Source: an uncultured Lachnospiraceae bacterium
GTDB taxonomy: Bacteria; Bacillota; Clostridia; Lachnospirales; Lachnospiraceae
Assembly: GCA_934293575.1 (NCBI GenBank)
Contig: CAKQYU010000005.1
Coordinates: 112,839 to 176,838, forward strand
Length of the DNA: 64,000 bases
Direction: 5' to 3'
The position numbers were made by a program, and so were the translations under genes. This document shows, piece after piece, positions 34,901 through 43,472 of this stretch. Each line of letters opens with the position of its first letter. Position 1 is the stretch's first letter. A model generated the notes under the pieces. It ran no database searches, had not been told where the DNA came from, and was given only the letters and a program-made list of their open reading frames with translations.

Positions 34901-35775
34901 GACAGGTATTGGAGTTACATTTAGGTCTTGCTGCGAAAGCGTTAGGATTTAAGATTTCTACTCCGGTATTTGCTGGTGCAAACGAGGAAGATATCATGGA
35001 AACTCTGGAAATGGCAAATGATTATGTTAATACAGAGTGGGAAGAGTTCGAAAAGAAATGGAGAAGTCAGGTTTCGGATGAGGTAATGAATTATCTTTAT
35101 GAGAACCGTGACCACAGAGAAGAGTGGAAGGGTGTTCCGATTGACCGTACCGGTAAGGTAAGACTTCGTGACGGTAGAACAGGTGAAGAATTTGATTCAC
35201 CGGTATCAATCGGATACATGCATTACCTGAAACTTCATCATTTGGTAGATGATAAGATTCATGCACGTTCAACCGGACCATATGCATTGGTTACACAGCA
35301 GCCGTTAGGTGGTAAAGCACAGTTTGGTGGTCAGCGTTTCGGTGAGATGGAGGTTTGGGCTCTTGAGGCTTATGGTGCATCTTACACATTGCAGGAAATC
35401 TTAACCGTTAAGTCCGATGATGTAGTGGGACGTGTTAAGACTTATGAAGCAATTATTAAGGGCGAAAATATTCCGACACCGGGAATTCCGGAGTCATTCA
35501 AGGTATTATTGAAGGAATTCCAGTCATTGGCATTGGATGTCAGAGTATTGCGTGATGATAATACAGAAGTTGAAATCGGCGAGAATGTAGATTATGGCAA
35601 TGATGATATGCGTCATTTCGGTGATATGGATTACCAGAATGATGAAGCTGAAATGAAAGAACATGGTTTCAGCGGCGTTGATGAGAATGATGAAGCATTC
35701 GAGTTGGCTGGTGAAGCATCGGATAGTTATGATGATTATTCGGATGAAGACAGCTATGATGATTTTGATGAATAA
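31936..35775 (+). CDS. rpoB: RNA polymerase beta subunit
   Basis: A 1279-residue RNA polymerase subunit. The rifampicin-binding cluster reads [33 protein letters not shown], the unaltered type. Further motifs are [17 protein letters not shown], the [15 protein letters not shown] region and the C-terminal [18 protein letters not shown]. The C-terminal tail is extended and very acidic. Start chosen at ATG 31936 (AAGGGGTG upstream); the in-frame GTG at 31924 lies inside that ribosome binding site. Confidence 0.97.
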   Translation: [1279 protein letters not shown]

Positions 35776-35793
35776 GGAAGGAGAGCAGAATAG

Positions 35794-38700
35794 ATGACAA
35801 CTGTGAATAATCAAGAAACAGAAGAACATATGAATTTTGATGCGATTAAGATTGGTCTTGCCTCTCCTGAGAGAATTCGAGAGTGGTCTCACGGTGAAGT
35901 TAAAAAACCGGAGACAATTAATTATCGTACTTTGAAACCGGAAAAAGATGGTTTATATTGTGAAAGAATTTTCGGACCAAGCAAGGACTGGGAATGTCAT
36001 TGTGGTAAGTACAAGAAAATCCGTTACAAAGGTGTCATTTGTGATCGATGTGGTGTAGAAGTTACGAAGTCAAACGTACGTCGTGAAAGAATGGGTCATA
36101 TTGAATTGGCTGCACCGGTATCACATATCTGGTACTTTAAGGGTATCCCAAGCCGTATTGGTTTGTTACTTGATTTCTCTCCAAAGGTATTAGAGAGAGT
36201 ACTGTATTTTGCTTCTTATGTTGTATTGGATCCGGGCGAAACAAATCTTGCATATAAGCAGGTATTGTCAGAAAAGGAATACCGTGATGCAGAAGAAGAA
36301 TACGGATTTGGTTCTTTCCGTGCAGGAATGGGTGCGGAAGCTGTAAAGGAATTATTACAGACAATCGATTTAGAGGCAGAGTCAACAAGACTTCGTGCAG
36401 AATTAAAGGAAGCTACCGGACAGAAGCTTGCTAAAGTAATCAAGCGTCTTGAAGTAGTAGAAGCTTTCAGAGATTCCGATAATAAGCCGGAGTGGATGAT
36501 TTTGGATGTTGTACCGGTTATTCCACCGGATATCCGTCCTATGGTTCAGTTAGACGGTGGACGTTTTGCAACATCGGATTTGAATGATTTATACAGAAGA
36601 ATTATTAACCGTAACAACCGTTTGAACCGTTTATTGGAATTAGGTGCTCCAGACATCATCGTTCGTAATGAAAAACGTATGTTACAGGAAGCTGTAGACG
36701 CATTGATTGATAATGGTAGACGTGGTCGTCCGGTAACGGGACCTGGTAACAGAGCATTGAAGTCTTTGTCGGATATGTTAAAGGGTAAGCAGGGACGTTT
36801 CCGTCAGAACTTACTTGGTAAGCGTGTTGACTATTCCGGACGTTCGGTTATCGTAGTCGGACCGGAGCTTAAGATTTATCAGTGCGGTCTTCCAAAAGAA
36901 ATGGCAATCGAATTATTTAAGCCATTTGTAATGAAGGAATTAGTATTCAGAAAACTTGCCCATAATGTAAAATCTGCTAAGAAAATGGTAGAGAAGCTTG
37001 AGACAGAAGTATGGGATGTATTAGAGGATGTAATCAAAGAACATCCTGTTATGTTGAACCGTGCCCCTACTCTTCATAGATTAGGTATTCAGGCATTTGA
37101 GCCAATTTTGGTAGAAGGTAAGGCAATTAAGCTTCATCCATTAGTATGTACAGCATTTAATGCGGACTTCGATGGTGACCAGATGGCGGTTCATTTACCG
37201 CTTTCAGTAGAGGCACAGGCAGAGTGTAGATTCCTGTTATTGTCGCCAAACAACCTGTTAAAGCCATCCGATGGTGCACCGGTTGCCGTTCCTTCACAGG
37301 ATATGGTACTTGGTATCTACTATCTGACAATTGATAAGCCGGGTGATTTGGGTGAAGGTAAATTCTTTAAGTCAAAGAATGAAGCAATTCTTGCATACGA
37401 AAATAAGGTTATTACACTGCACTCAAAGATTAAGGTGCGTGTAAAGGGAACCAATGCAGATGGAGAGCAGATTTCAAGCATTATTGAGTCTACACTTGGA
37501 AGAATTTTGTTTAATGAAATTATTCCTCAGGATCTGGGTATTGTAGACAGAACAATTCCGGGTAATGAGCTTGCATTAGAGATTGATTACCTTGTAGGTA
37601 AGAAACAGTTAAAGGGCATCCTTGATAAGTTGTTCAATACACATGGTGCAACAAAGACAGCAGAAGTATTGGATGATATTAAGAGCATTGGTTATAAGTA
37701 TTCAACAAGAGCCGCTCTTACCGTATCTATTTCTGAAATGACCGTGCCGGCTGCTAAGAGAGATATTCTTGATGAGGCACAAAGGACAGTAGATTTTATT
37801 TTGGAGAAGTTCAAATACGGATATATTACAGAAGAAGAAAGATATACAGCAACCGTTCGTACATGGGAAGCTGCGGATAAGAAGCTTACAACAGCATTGT
37901 TAGAGGGACTTGATACTTACAACAATATTAAGATGATGGCCGAGTCCGGTGCCCGTGGTTCAAATCAGCAGATTAAGCAGTTAGCAGGTATGCGTGGTTT
38001 GATGGCAGATACAACAGGTCGTACAATCGAGTTGCCAATCAAGTCAAACTTCCGTGAAGGTCTTGATGTATTGGAGTACTTCATTTCAGCACATGGTGCT
38101 CGTAAGGGACTTTCTGATACTGCGTTACGTACAGCCGATTCCGGATATTTGACAAGACGTCTGGTTGATGTATCTCAGGATTTAATTATTCGTGAAGTAG
38201 ATTGTTGCGCAGGAAAGGATGAGATTCCGGGTGCTACAGTAGAAGCAATCATGGAAGGTAAGGAAATGATTGAAAGCTTCGAGGAGCGTATTACCGGAAG
38301 ATATGCTGCAGAGTCTGTATATGATAAAGATGGTAACCTGATTGTGAAAGCAAACCATATGATTACTCCAAAACGTGCTAAGAATATTATTGCAAGCGGT
38401 GTTGGTGCAGACGGAAAGGAAATCACAAAATTAAAGATTCGTAACATTTTAAATTGTAAGTCACAGATTGGTGTATGTTCAAAGTGTTATGGTGCCAATA
38501 TGGCAACCGGTCGTGCCGTACAGGTGGGTGAAGCAATTGGTATTATTGCTGCACAGTCAATCGGTGAGCCGGGTACACAGCTTACTATGAGAACTTTCCA
38601 TACCGGTGGTGTTGCCGGTGATGATATTACACAGGGTCTTCCTAGAGTAGAGGAAATCTTTGAGGCTCGTAAGCCAAAGGGACTTGCACAGATTACAGAA

Positions 38701-39462
38701 ATCGGCGGTAAAATTCAGATTCGTGACACAAAGAAGAAACGTGAGGTTGTAGTTACCAATGAGGAAACCGGCGAGTCAAGATCATATCTGATTCCATATG
38801 ATGCCCGTATTAAGGTATTTGATGATCAGGTAGTAGAAGCCGGTGACGAGCTTACAATCGGTTCTATTAACCCTCATGATATTTTGAAGGTTAAGGGTGT
38901 ACGTGCCGTACAGGATTACATGATCCGTGAGGTTCAGAAGGTATATCGTCTTCAGGGTGTTGATATCAACGATAAGCATATCGAGGTAATTGTACGTCAG
39001 ATGCTTAAGAAGATTCGTGTAGAGAATAGCGGTGACAGTAATTATCTGCCGGGAACAATGATGGATGTTATGGAATATAACTCTGTAAATGAGAAGTTAA
39101 AGAGTGAAGGTAAAGAGCCAATTACAGGTACACAGGTAATGCTTGGTATCACAAAAGCATCTTTAGCTACCAATTCATTCCTTTCAGCAGCTTCCTTCCA
39201 GGAAACTACGAAGGTATTAACAGAGGCAGCAATTAAGGGTAAAATTGATCCATTGATCGGTTTGAAGGAAAATGTATTAATTGGTAAATTAATACCTGCC
39301 GGTACCGGTATGAAGCGTTATCGTGATGTTAAGCTTGATACAGAGGATGAAGTTATTAACTTTGATGATGAAGATCTTAACTTTGAAGAATTAGGTGATG
39401 AGGAAGTAACAGAAGAGACTGTTGAAGAGACAACAGAAACAGTTACCGAATCAAATGAATAA
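35794..39462 (+). CDS. rpoC: RNA polymerase beta' subunit
   Basis: A 1222-residue subunit. The N-terminal zinc site has the CHCGKYKKIRYKGVICDRCGVEV cysteines; the catalytic Mg motif is NADFDGDQMAVH near residue 460; the second zinc site uses Cys residues in DCCAGKDE and CKSQIGVCSKCYG; the trigger-loop and C-terminal GEPGTQLTMRTFHTGG region is intact. It starts 18 bases after rpoB with AAGGAAGGAGAG upstream and ends with an acidic tail. Confidence 0.97.
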   Translation: MTTVNNQETEEHMNFDAIKIGLASPERIREWSHGEVKKPETINYRTLKPEKDGLYCERIFGPSKDWECHCGKYKKIRYKGVICDRCGVEVTKSNVRRERMGHIELAAPVSHIWYFKGIPSRIGLLLDFSPKVLERVLYFASYVVLDPGETNLAYKQVLSEKEYRDAEEEYGFGSFRAGMGAEAVKELLQTIDLEAESTRLRAELKEATGQKLAKVIKRLEVVEAFRDSDNKPEWMILDVVPVIPPDIRPMVQLDGGRFATSDLNDLYRRIINRNNRLNRLLELGAPDIIVRNEKRMLQEAVDALIDNGRRGRPVTGPGNRALKSLSDMLKGKQGRFRQNLLGKRVDYSGRSVIVVGPELKIYQCGLPKEMAIELFKPFVMKELVFRKLAHNVKSAKKMVEKLETEVWDVLEDVIKEHPVMLNRAPTLHRLGIQAFEPILVEGKAIKLHPLVCTAFNADFDGDQMAVHLPLSVEAQAECRFLLLSPNNLLKPSDGAPVAVPSQDMVLGIYYLTIDKPGDLGEGKFFKSKNEAILAYENKVITLHSKIKVRVKGTNADGEQISSIIESTLGRILFNEIIPQDLGIVDRTIPGNELALEIDYLVGKKQLKGILDKLFNTHGATKTAEVLDDIKSIGYKYSTRAALTVSISEMTVPAAKRDILDEAQRTVDFILEKFKYGYITEEERYTATVRTWEAADKKLTTALLEGLDTYNNIKMMAESGARGSNQQIKQLAGMRGLMADTTGRTIELPIKSNFREGLDVLEYFISAHGARKGLSDTALRTADSGYLTRRLVDVSQDLIIREVDCCAGKDEIPGATVEAIMEGKEMIESFEERITGRYAAESVYDKDGNLIVKANHMITPKRAKNIIASGVGADGKEITKLKIRNILNCKSQIGVCSKCYGANMATGRAVQVGEAIGIIAAQSIGEPGTQLTMRTFHTGGVAGDDITQGLPRVEEIFEARKPKGLAQITEIGGKIQIRDTKKKREVVVTNEETGESRSYLIPYDARIKVFDDQVVEAGDELTIGSINPHDILKVKGVRAVQDYMIREVQKVYRLQGVDINDKHIEVIVRQMLKKIRVENSGDSNYLPGTMMDVMEYNSVNEKLKSEGKEPITGTQVMLGITKASLATNSFLSAASFQETTKVLTEAAIKGKIDPLIGLKENVLIGKLIPAGTGMKRYRDVKLDTEDEVINFDDEDLNFEELGDEEVTEETVEETTETVTESNE

Positions 39463-39477
39463 TTTGTTAAAAAAGTA

Positions 39478-39508
39478 TTGACTCTGGTATAATACTAGGG
39501 TATATTCT
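39478..39508 (+). promoter_or_regulatory. MerR-type promoter/operator, site 1
   Basis: TTGACT (39478-39483) followed by dyad CTGGTATAATACTAG (39484-39498) and -10 TATTCT (39503-39508) with 19-base spacer; TATATT at 39501-39506 with 17 bases is also possible. The same dyad is found at 49398 (one base different) and, weaker, at 55479. An operator between -35 and -10 with a long spacer is the plan used by MerR-family activators. It stands directly after rpoC and before the dehydrogenase gene. Confidence 0.7.
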
Positions 39509-39529
39509 TTGAAACATGAAAACACAAAG

Positions 39530-39562
39530 AAGTGCTTAGGAGATATTCCTAAGCACTTTTTT
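39530..39562 (+). terminator. Terminator between rpoC/site 1 promoter and the dehydrogenase gene
   Basis: AAGTGCTTAGG (39530-39540) and CCTAAGCACTT (39548-39558) with T-run. It ends rpoBC mRNA, but it also lies about 20 bases after the expected start of the site 1 promoter, so that promoter would make a short leader that can terminate. Confidence 0.9.
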
Positions 39563-39593
39563 ATGATTTAAGGAAGATAAGGGAGGCGAAGCA

Positions 39594-40760
39594 ATGGAAA
39601 ATTTTATTTATCATATACCGACCCAAATCGCCTTTGGAAAAGGTCAGATTCAAAGATTACCGGAATTTCTTGCTGAGTACGGAAGCAAAATCTTACTTCT
39701 GTATGGTGGAGGAAGCATAAAAAAGAACGGAATTTATGATGAAGCAATTCGTCTGATGAAAGAAAATAATATGACTTATTATGAACTTTCCGGAGTGGAA
39801 CCCAATCCACAGATTTCAACCGTTAAAAAAGGCATTGAGATTTGCAGGAAAAATAATATTGATGTACTACTTCCCATAGGTGGTGGCAGTACCATTGATT
39901 GTGCAAAAGCAATTGCCGTTGGTGTATTTTATGAAGGTGATGCATGGGACATTGTTAAGAATAATGATTATATAACAAAGGCTTTGCCAATTGTATCGGT
40001 CTTAACCGTTGCTGCTACAGGATCGGAAATGGATTCCAGCTCCGTCATCAGCAATGAAGAATTATGTGATAAGGCAGAAATTAATTCCGATTTATTATAT
40101 CCGAAGGTTTCTATTTTGGATCCGACATATACTTATACCGTTCCGCCGTATCATACAGCCGCAGGTGTAGCCGATATCATGTCTCATATATTTGAATATT
40201 ATTTTAACGGAGATACGGTGCTTGACATACAACGGTCCATGATGAACAGTATTTTAAAAACCTGTGTAAGATATGGACCGATTGCAGTAAAGCATCTTGA
40301 TGATGAAAAGGCAAGAGCCAATCTGATGTGGGCAGCAAGCTGGGCAATCAATGGTTTTATTGCCGGAGGCACGGTGAGCAGTTGGCCGTGTCATGCAATG
40401 GAATATCAGTTGACAAATCAATACCATGTTACCCATGGTCATGGAATGGCAATTATAGATATTGCATGGATGGAACATATCTTAAATGAAAACACATTGC
40501 CGGCATTTTTGGAATATGGCAAGGAAGTATTTGGAATTGAAGGAAGCGGTTTAACAGCTGCAAAAGAGATAATTGATAAAACCAAAGAGGTGTACGAGAG
40601 TATGGGACTGACGTTGACGCTTCGTTCTATCGGGGCAAAGAATAAAGATAATCTTTATGAAATGGCTCAACAGGCAGTAGAAGAGTTTGGCTTGGATAGT
40701 GGAGGTTCCTTATCCCTGACAATTGAAGATGTAAAGCAGATTTATGAATCTTGCTTTTAA
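39594..40760 (+). CDS. Iron-containing alcohol dehydrogenase, BDH/YqhD type
   Basis: A 388-residue group III dehydrogenase that would reduce aldehydes with NAD(P)H. The nucleotide-binding half shows ILLLYGGGSIKKNG and LPIGGGSTIDCAKAIA. Fe ligands are Asp and His in GVADIMSHIFEYY and two His in WPCHAMEYQLTNQYHVTHGHG. Length and motifs fit butanol dehydrogenase BdhA/YqhD. It lies before the polyamine-type transporter operon and after a MerR-type promoter; an aldehyde product of amine or amino acid breakdown would be a logical substrate. RBS GGGAGGCGAAG. Confidence 0.92.
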   Translation: MENFIYHIPTQIAFGKGQIQRLPEFLAEYGSKILLLYGGGSIKKNGIYDEAIRLMKENNMTYYELSGVEPNPQISTVKKGIEICRKNNIDVLLPIGGGSTIDCAKAIAVGVFYEGDAWDIVKNNDYITKALPIVSVLTVAATGSEMDSSSVISNEELCDKAEINSDLLYPKVSILDPTYTYTVPPYHTAAGVADIMSHIFEYYFNGDTVLDIQRSMMNSILKTCVRYGPIAVKHLDDEKARANLMWAASWAINGFIAGGTVSSWPCHAMEYQLTNQYHVTHGHGMAIIDIAWMEHILNENTLPAFLEYGKEVFGIEGSGLTAAKEIIDKTKEVYESMGLTLTLRSIGAKNKDNLYEMAQQAVEEFGLDSGGSLSLTIEDVKQIYESCF

Positions 40761-40766
40761 AAATAC

Positions 40767-40803
40767 AGTCAAAGATGACAAAATGTTATCTTTGGCTTTT
40801 TTT
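40767..40803 (+). terminator. Terminator after the dehydrogenase
   Basis: AGTCAAAGATGAC (40767-40779) with GTTATCTTTGGCT (40785-40797) including G-U pairs, followed by a T-run. The transporter operon behind it therefore probably has partly independent transcription. Confidence 0.8.
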
Positions 40804-40840
40804 ATAGATAAAACATACATAGGTAAGGAGGATGACAGTT

Positions 40841-41944
40841 ATGAAAAATAGGATATGTAAATATTTAAGTTTATTTATGGTAGGTACATTGTTATTTGGA
40901 TTAATGACAGGATGTGGTTCGAAAGATACGAAGGATACGAAGAATACAGGTGATGAGGCGCAGGAACTAAATATTTGTATCTGGGACGGATGCTTTTCGG
41001 AAGAAGCAATCCATAATTTTGAAAAAGAAAATAATTGCACAGTTAACATTACCTATATTGAAAATACGGATACCATGATCAGTAAGCTGGTAGAAGGTGG
41101 CAATAAATATGATGTCTGTGATATAGAGGCAGCATATGTAAAATCCTTTGTAGATAATGGGTTATTACAGGAAATTGACCATAGTGCAATTCCGAATGAG
41201 AAGTATGTCGATAAGTCTTTAATGGAAACAGGGGCAATCGGAGATGAAAAAATGGAATATACCACACCGGATATGAATGCCGGCTACACTGGTATTATTT
41301 ATAATACGGAAACCTGTCCGATTGAGATAAAATCTTTTAAGGATTTGGCAGATCCGGCATTAAAGGGTCAGATTGCAATGGTTAACTCCACCATTTCTTT
41401 ATATGGTGCAGCATTGGCATCCTTAGGATATGCACCGGATACAACAGATGAAAATGAAATTAAGGAAGCAAATGATTTGCTTTCAGAGATAAAGAAGAAT
41501 GTAAAGACCTTTGTAGGTGAAAGTGCGGTATCTGCTTTGGAAAACGGAGAATGTTCGGTTGCATTTTGTTGGGATTATGCAGTACTTTGTTTTGATAATG
41601 AGGAAAACTGGGATAAATTTGCAATTGCCGATATCGATTCCGATTATGAGAAATTTGTTCAGTATTGGGGCATTACCGCAACCAGTGAAAAAAAGGAGCT
41701 GGCACAGGAATTTATCAATTACATGATTAGCCCGGATGCGGTTGCAATGCATGTAGATGAATGGGGTCAGGTACCTATGGTTCAGAAGGAATATATAGAG
41801 GATAAATTGCCGGATGACTTTTATGATAATCCATGTATTGAAAAATATGAGGAACTGGCGGATAAGAGCTGGCTGGTAGCGGTAGATGATAAGCAGATAA
41901 ATATTATGGATACGTATTACACACAGTTGATGGGTGGAAATTAA
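40841..41944 (+). CDS. Spermidine/putrescine-type ABC transporter, substrate-binding lipoprotein 1
   Basis: A 367-residue PotD-family lipoprotein. The signal peptide ends with the lipobox LMTGC, Cys25 being the lipid-attached residue. The binding fold then starts with LNICIWDGCFSEEAIHNFEKENNC, and SFKDLADPALKGQIAMVNS is typical of PotD/PotF proteins. Family knowledge: these bind polyamines, but relatives take up other cationic amines or amino acids. Start set at ATG 40841 (AAGGAGG 10 bases upstream); the ATG at 40832 is too close to the site. First gene of the transporter operon. Confidence 0.88.
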   Translation: MKNRICKYLSLFMVGTLLFGLMTGCGSKDTKDTKNTGDEAQELNICIWDGCFSEEAIHNFEKENNCTVNITYIENTDTMISKLVEGGNKYDVCDIEAAYVKSFVDNGLLQEIDHSAIPNEKYVDKSLMETGAIGDEKMEYTTPDMNAGYTGIIYNTETCPIEIKSFKDLADPALKGQIAMVNSTISLYGAALASLGYAPDTTDENEIKEANDLLSEIKKNVKTFVGESAVSALENGECSVAFCWDYAVLCFDNEENWDKFAIADIDSDYEKFVQYWGITATSEKKELAQEFINYMISPDAVAMHVDEWGQVPMVQKEYIEDKLPDDFYDNPCIEKYEELADKSWLVAVDDKQINIMDTYYTQLMGGN

Positions 41945-41976
41945 CTATAGTTAAAATAGGAAATGGAGGAATTATT

Positions 41977-42318
41977 ATGAAGAAAATAGAAGTAGTAACA
42001 AGACCGGAGAAGCTGGTTGGTTTAAAGGAAGTATTGGCATCTCATGATTGTCAAGGTATGACGGTATATTCAGTAATGGGTTGCGGACGACAAAAGGGAT
42101 ATCTGCCAGAGATGAATTTTACAGGTGAGGATATCAATTTATTGCCGAAGATTATGGCATTTGTTGTAGTTGAGGATGATATGGTGGAAGACATTTTGGC
42201 AGATCTTACAACAACAATACATACCGGTAAAAACGGTGATGGAAAAATATTTGTAACCGATGTTTTGGAAGCAGTTCGAATTCGTACAAATGAGCGTAAT
42301 TCCGATGCCATTGGATAA
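41977..42318 (+). CDS. PII-family signal protein (GlnB/GlnK-like) inside the transporter operon
   Basis: A 113-residue trimeric-type PII protein. Clear family motifs are the start MKKIEVVTRPEKLVGLKEVL, the T-loop base GCGRQKGY, LLPKIMAFVVVEDDMVEDIL and the ATP/2-oxoglutarate site TGKNGDGKIFVTDVLEAVRIRTNE. The T-loop (LPEMNFTGEDIN) lacks the tyrosine at position 51 that is uridylylated in enteric GlnB. PII proteins sense ATP/ADP and 2-oxoglutarate and normally gate ammonium transporters; here it may sense nitrogen status for the neighbouring transporter. Such a pairing with a polyamine-type transporter is unusual. Confidence 0.9.
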   Translation: MKKIEVVTRPEKLVGLKEVLASHDCQGMTVYSVMGCGRQKGYLPEMNFTGEDINLLPKIMAFVVVEDDMVEDILADLTTTIHTGKNGDGKIFVTDVLEAVRIRTNERNSDAIG

Positions 42319-42335
42319 ATGGGAGGTGGAACGTT

Positions 42336-43472
42336 ATGAGTAAAACAATTGTTTCGTTAATGAACGTAGATAAATTATATGGGGATAATCATGTTGTAAA
42401 AAATATGAATATGAATATTGCCGAAGGGGAGTTCCTAACCTTATTAGGACCTTCCGGCTGTGGTAAAACTACAACCCTCCGTATGATTTCAGGATTTGAG
42501 ATGCCTTCTTCCGGAACCATTAAGGTACAGGGGGAGCGTGTGGATAAGAAGGAACCCTATCAAAGAGATGTTAATACAGTATTTCAGAATTATGCATTAT
42601 TTCCAAATATGAATGTATATGACAATGTTGCGTATGGCTTAAGAGTTAAAAAGGTTCCGAAAAATGAAATAAAAGAACGGGTGCTGGAAGCATTAAAGAT
42701 GGTACAGCTGGAAGGTTTTGAAAAGAGAAGAATTACGCAGATGTCAGGTGGTCAGAAACAGCGTGTGGCAATTGCAAGAGCAATTATTAACCGGCCAAAG
42801 GTATTGTTGTTGGATGAGCCTCTTGGAGCGTTGGATTTAAAGCTTCGAAAACAGATGCAGATTGAACTGAAACGGTTGCAGAAAAAACTTGGGATTACAT
42901 TTGTATATGTAACCCATGACCAGGAAGAGGCATTAACCATGTCTGACCGGATTGCCATTATTAATCAGGGACGAATTGAACAGCTGGCGGCGCCAAAGGA
43001 TATTTATGAACATCCCAAGACAAAATTTGTGGCAAGCTTTATCGGTGAAACCAATCTTTTGGATGCAATGGTTCTTTCCATAGATGGAGATAAGGCTGTA
43101 ATCGGAACAGAGGTTGGAAAAGCAACCGTAATGATTGATCCAAAGAAAAAAATTAAGGTATCGGATGGTGTGGCAGTATCCATCCGACCTGAAAACATGA
43201 AATTTTCCAAGACACCGGTCGAGGGCTTTTCTATTAAGGGTGTTGTAAAGGAACAGATATTTGTCGGAAACCTGATTAAAATGATGATTACGTTAAATGA
43301 TGGTACCGAAATACGAATCAATCGTTTTGATGCCGATGATTTAGCCGAAAACGGTGAATTGCTTTACCTGTATTGGGATTTACAAAAAGGAGTTGTAATA
43401 AAGGAGAAAAACCTTGTGGATACGGATTCTGTCCGTGACATTGAGGGAGGTGATCCGGATGAAGAAGAATGA
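42336..43472 (+). CDS. potA: Spermidine/putrescine-type ABC transporter ATP-binding protein
   Basis: A 378-residue ATPase of PotA type. Walker A LGPSGCGKTTTLRMI, Q-loop QNYALFPNM, signature MSGGQKQRVAIARAI, Walker B VLLLDEPLGALD and H-loop THD are intact. The C-terminal about 130 residues form the TOBE/OB regulatory domain. The 3' end overlaps the next permease by 14 bases. Confidence 0.92.
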   Translation: MSKTIVSLMNVDKLYGDNHVVKNMNMNIAEGEFLTLLGPSGCGKTTTLRMISGFEMPSSGTIKVQGERVDKKEPYQRDVNTVFQNYALFPNMNVYDNVAYGLRVKKVPKNEIKERVLEALKMVQLEGFEKRRITQMSGGQKQRVAIARAIINRPKVLLLDEPLGALDLKLRKQMQIELKRLQKKLGITFVYVTHDQEEALTMSDRIAIINQGRIEQLAAPKDIYEHPKTKFVASFIGETNLLDAMVLSIDGDKAVIGTEVGKATVMIDPKKKIKVSDGVAVSIRPENMKFSKTPVEGFSIKGVVKEQIFVGNLIKMMITLNDGTEIRINRFDADDLAENGELLYLYWDLQKGVVIKEKNLVDTDSVRDIEGGDPDEEE

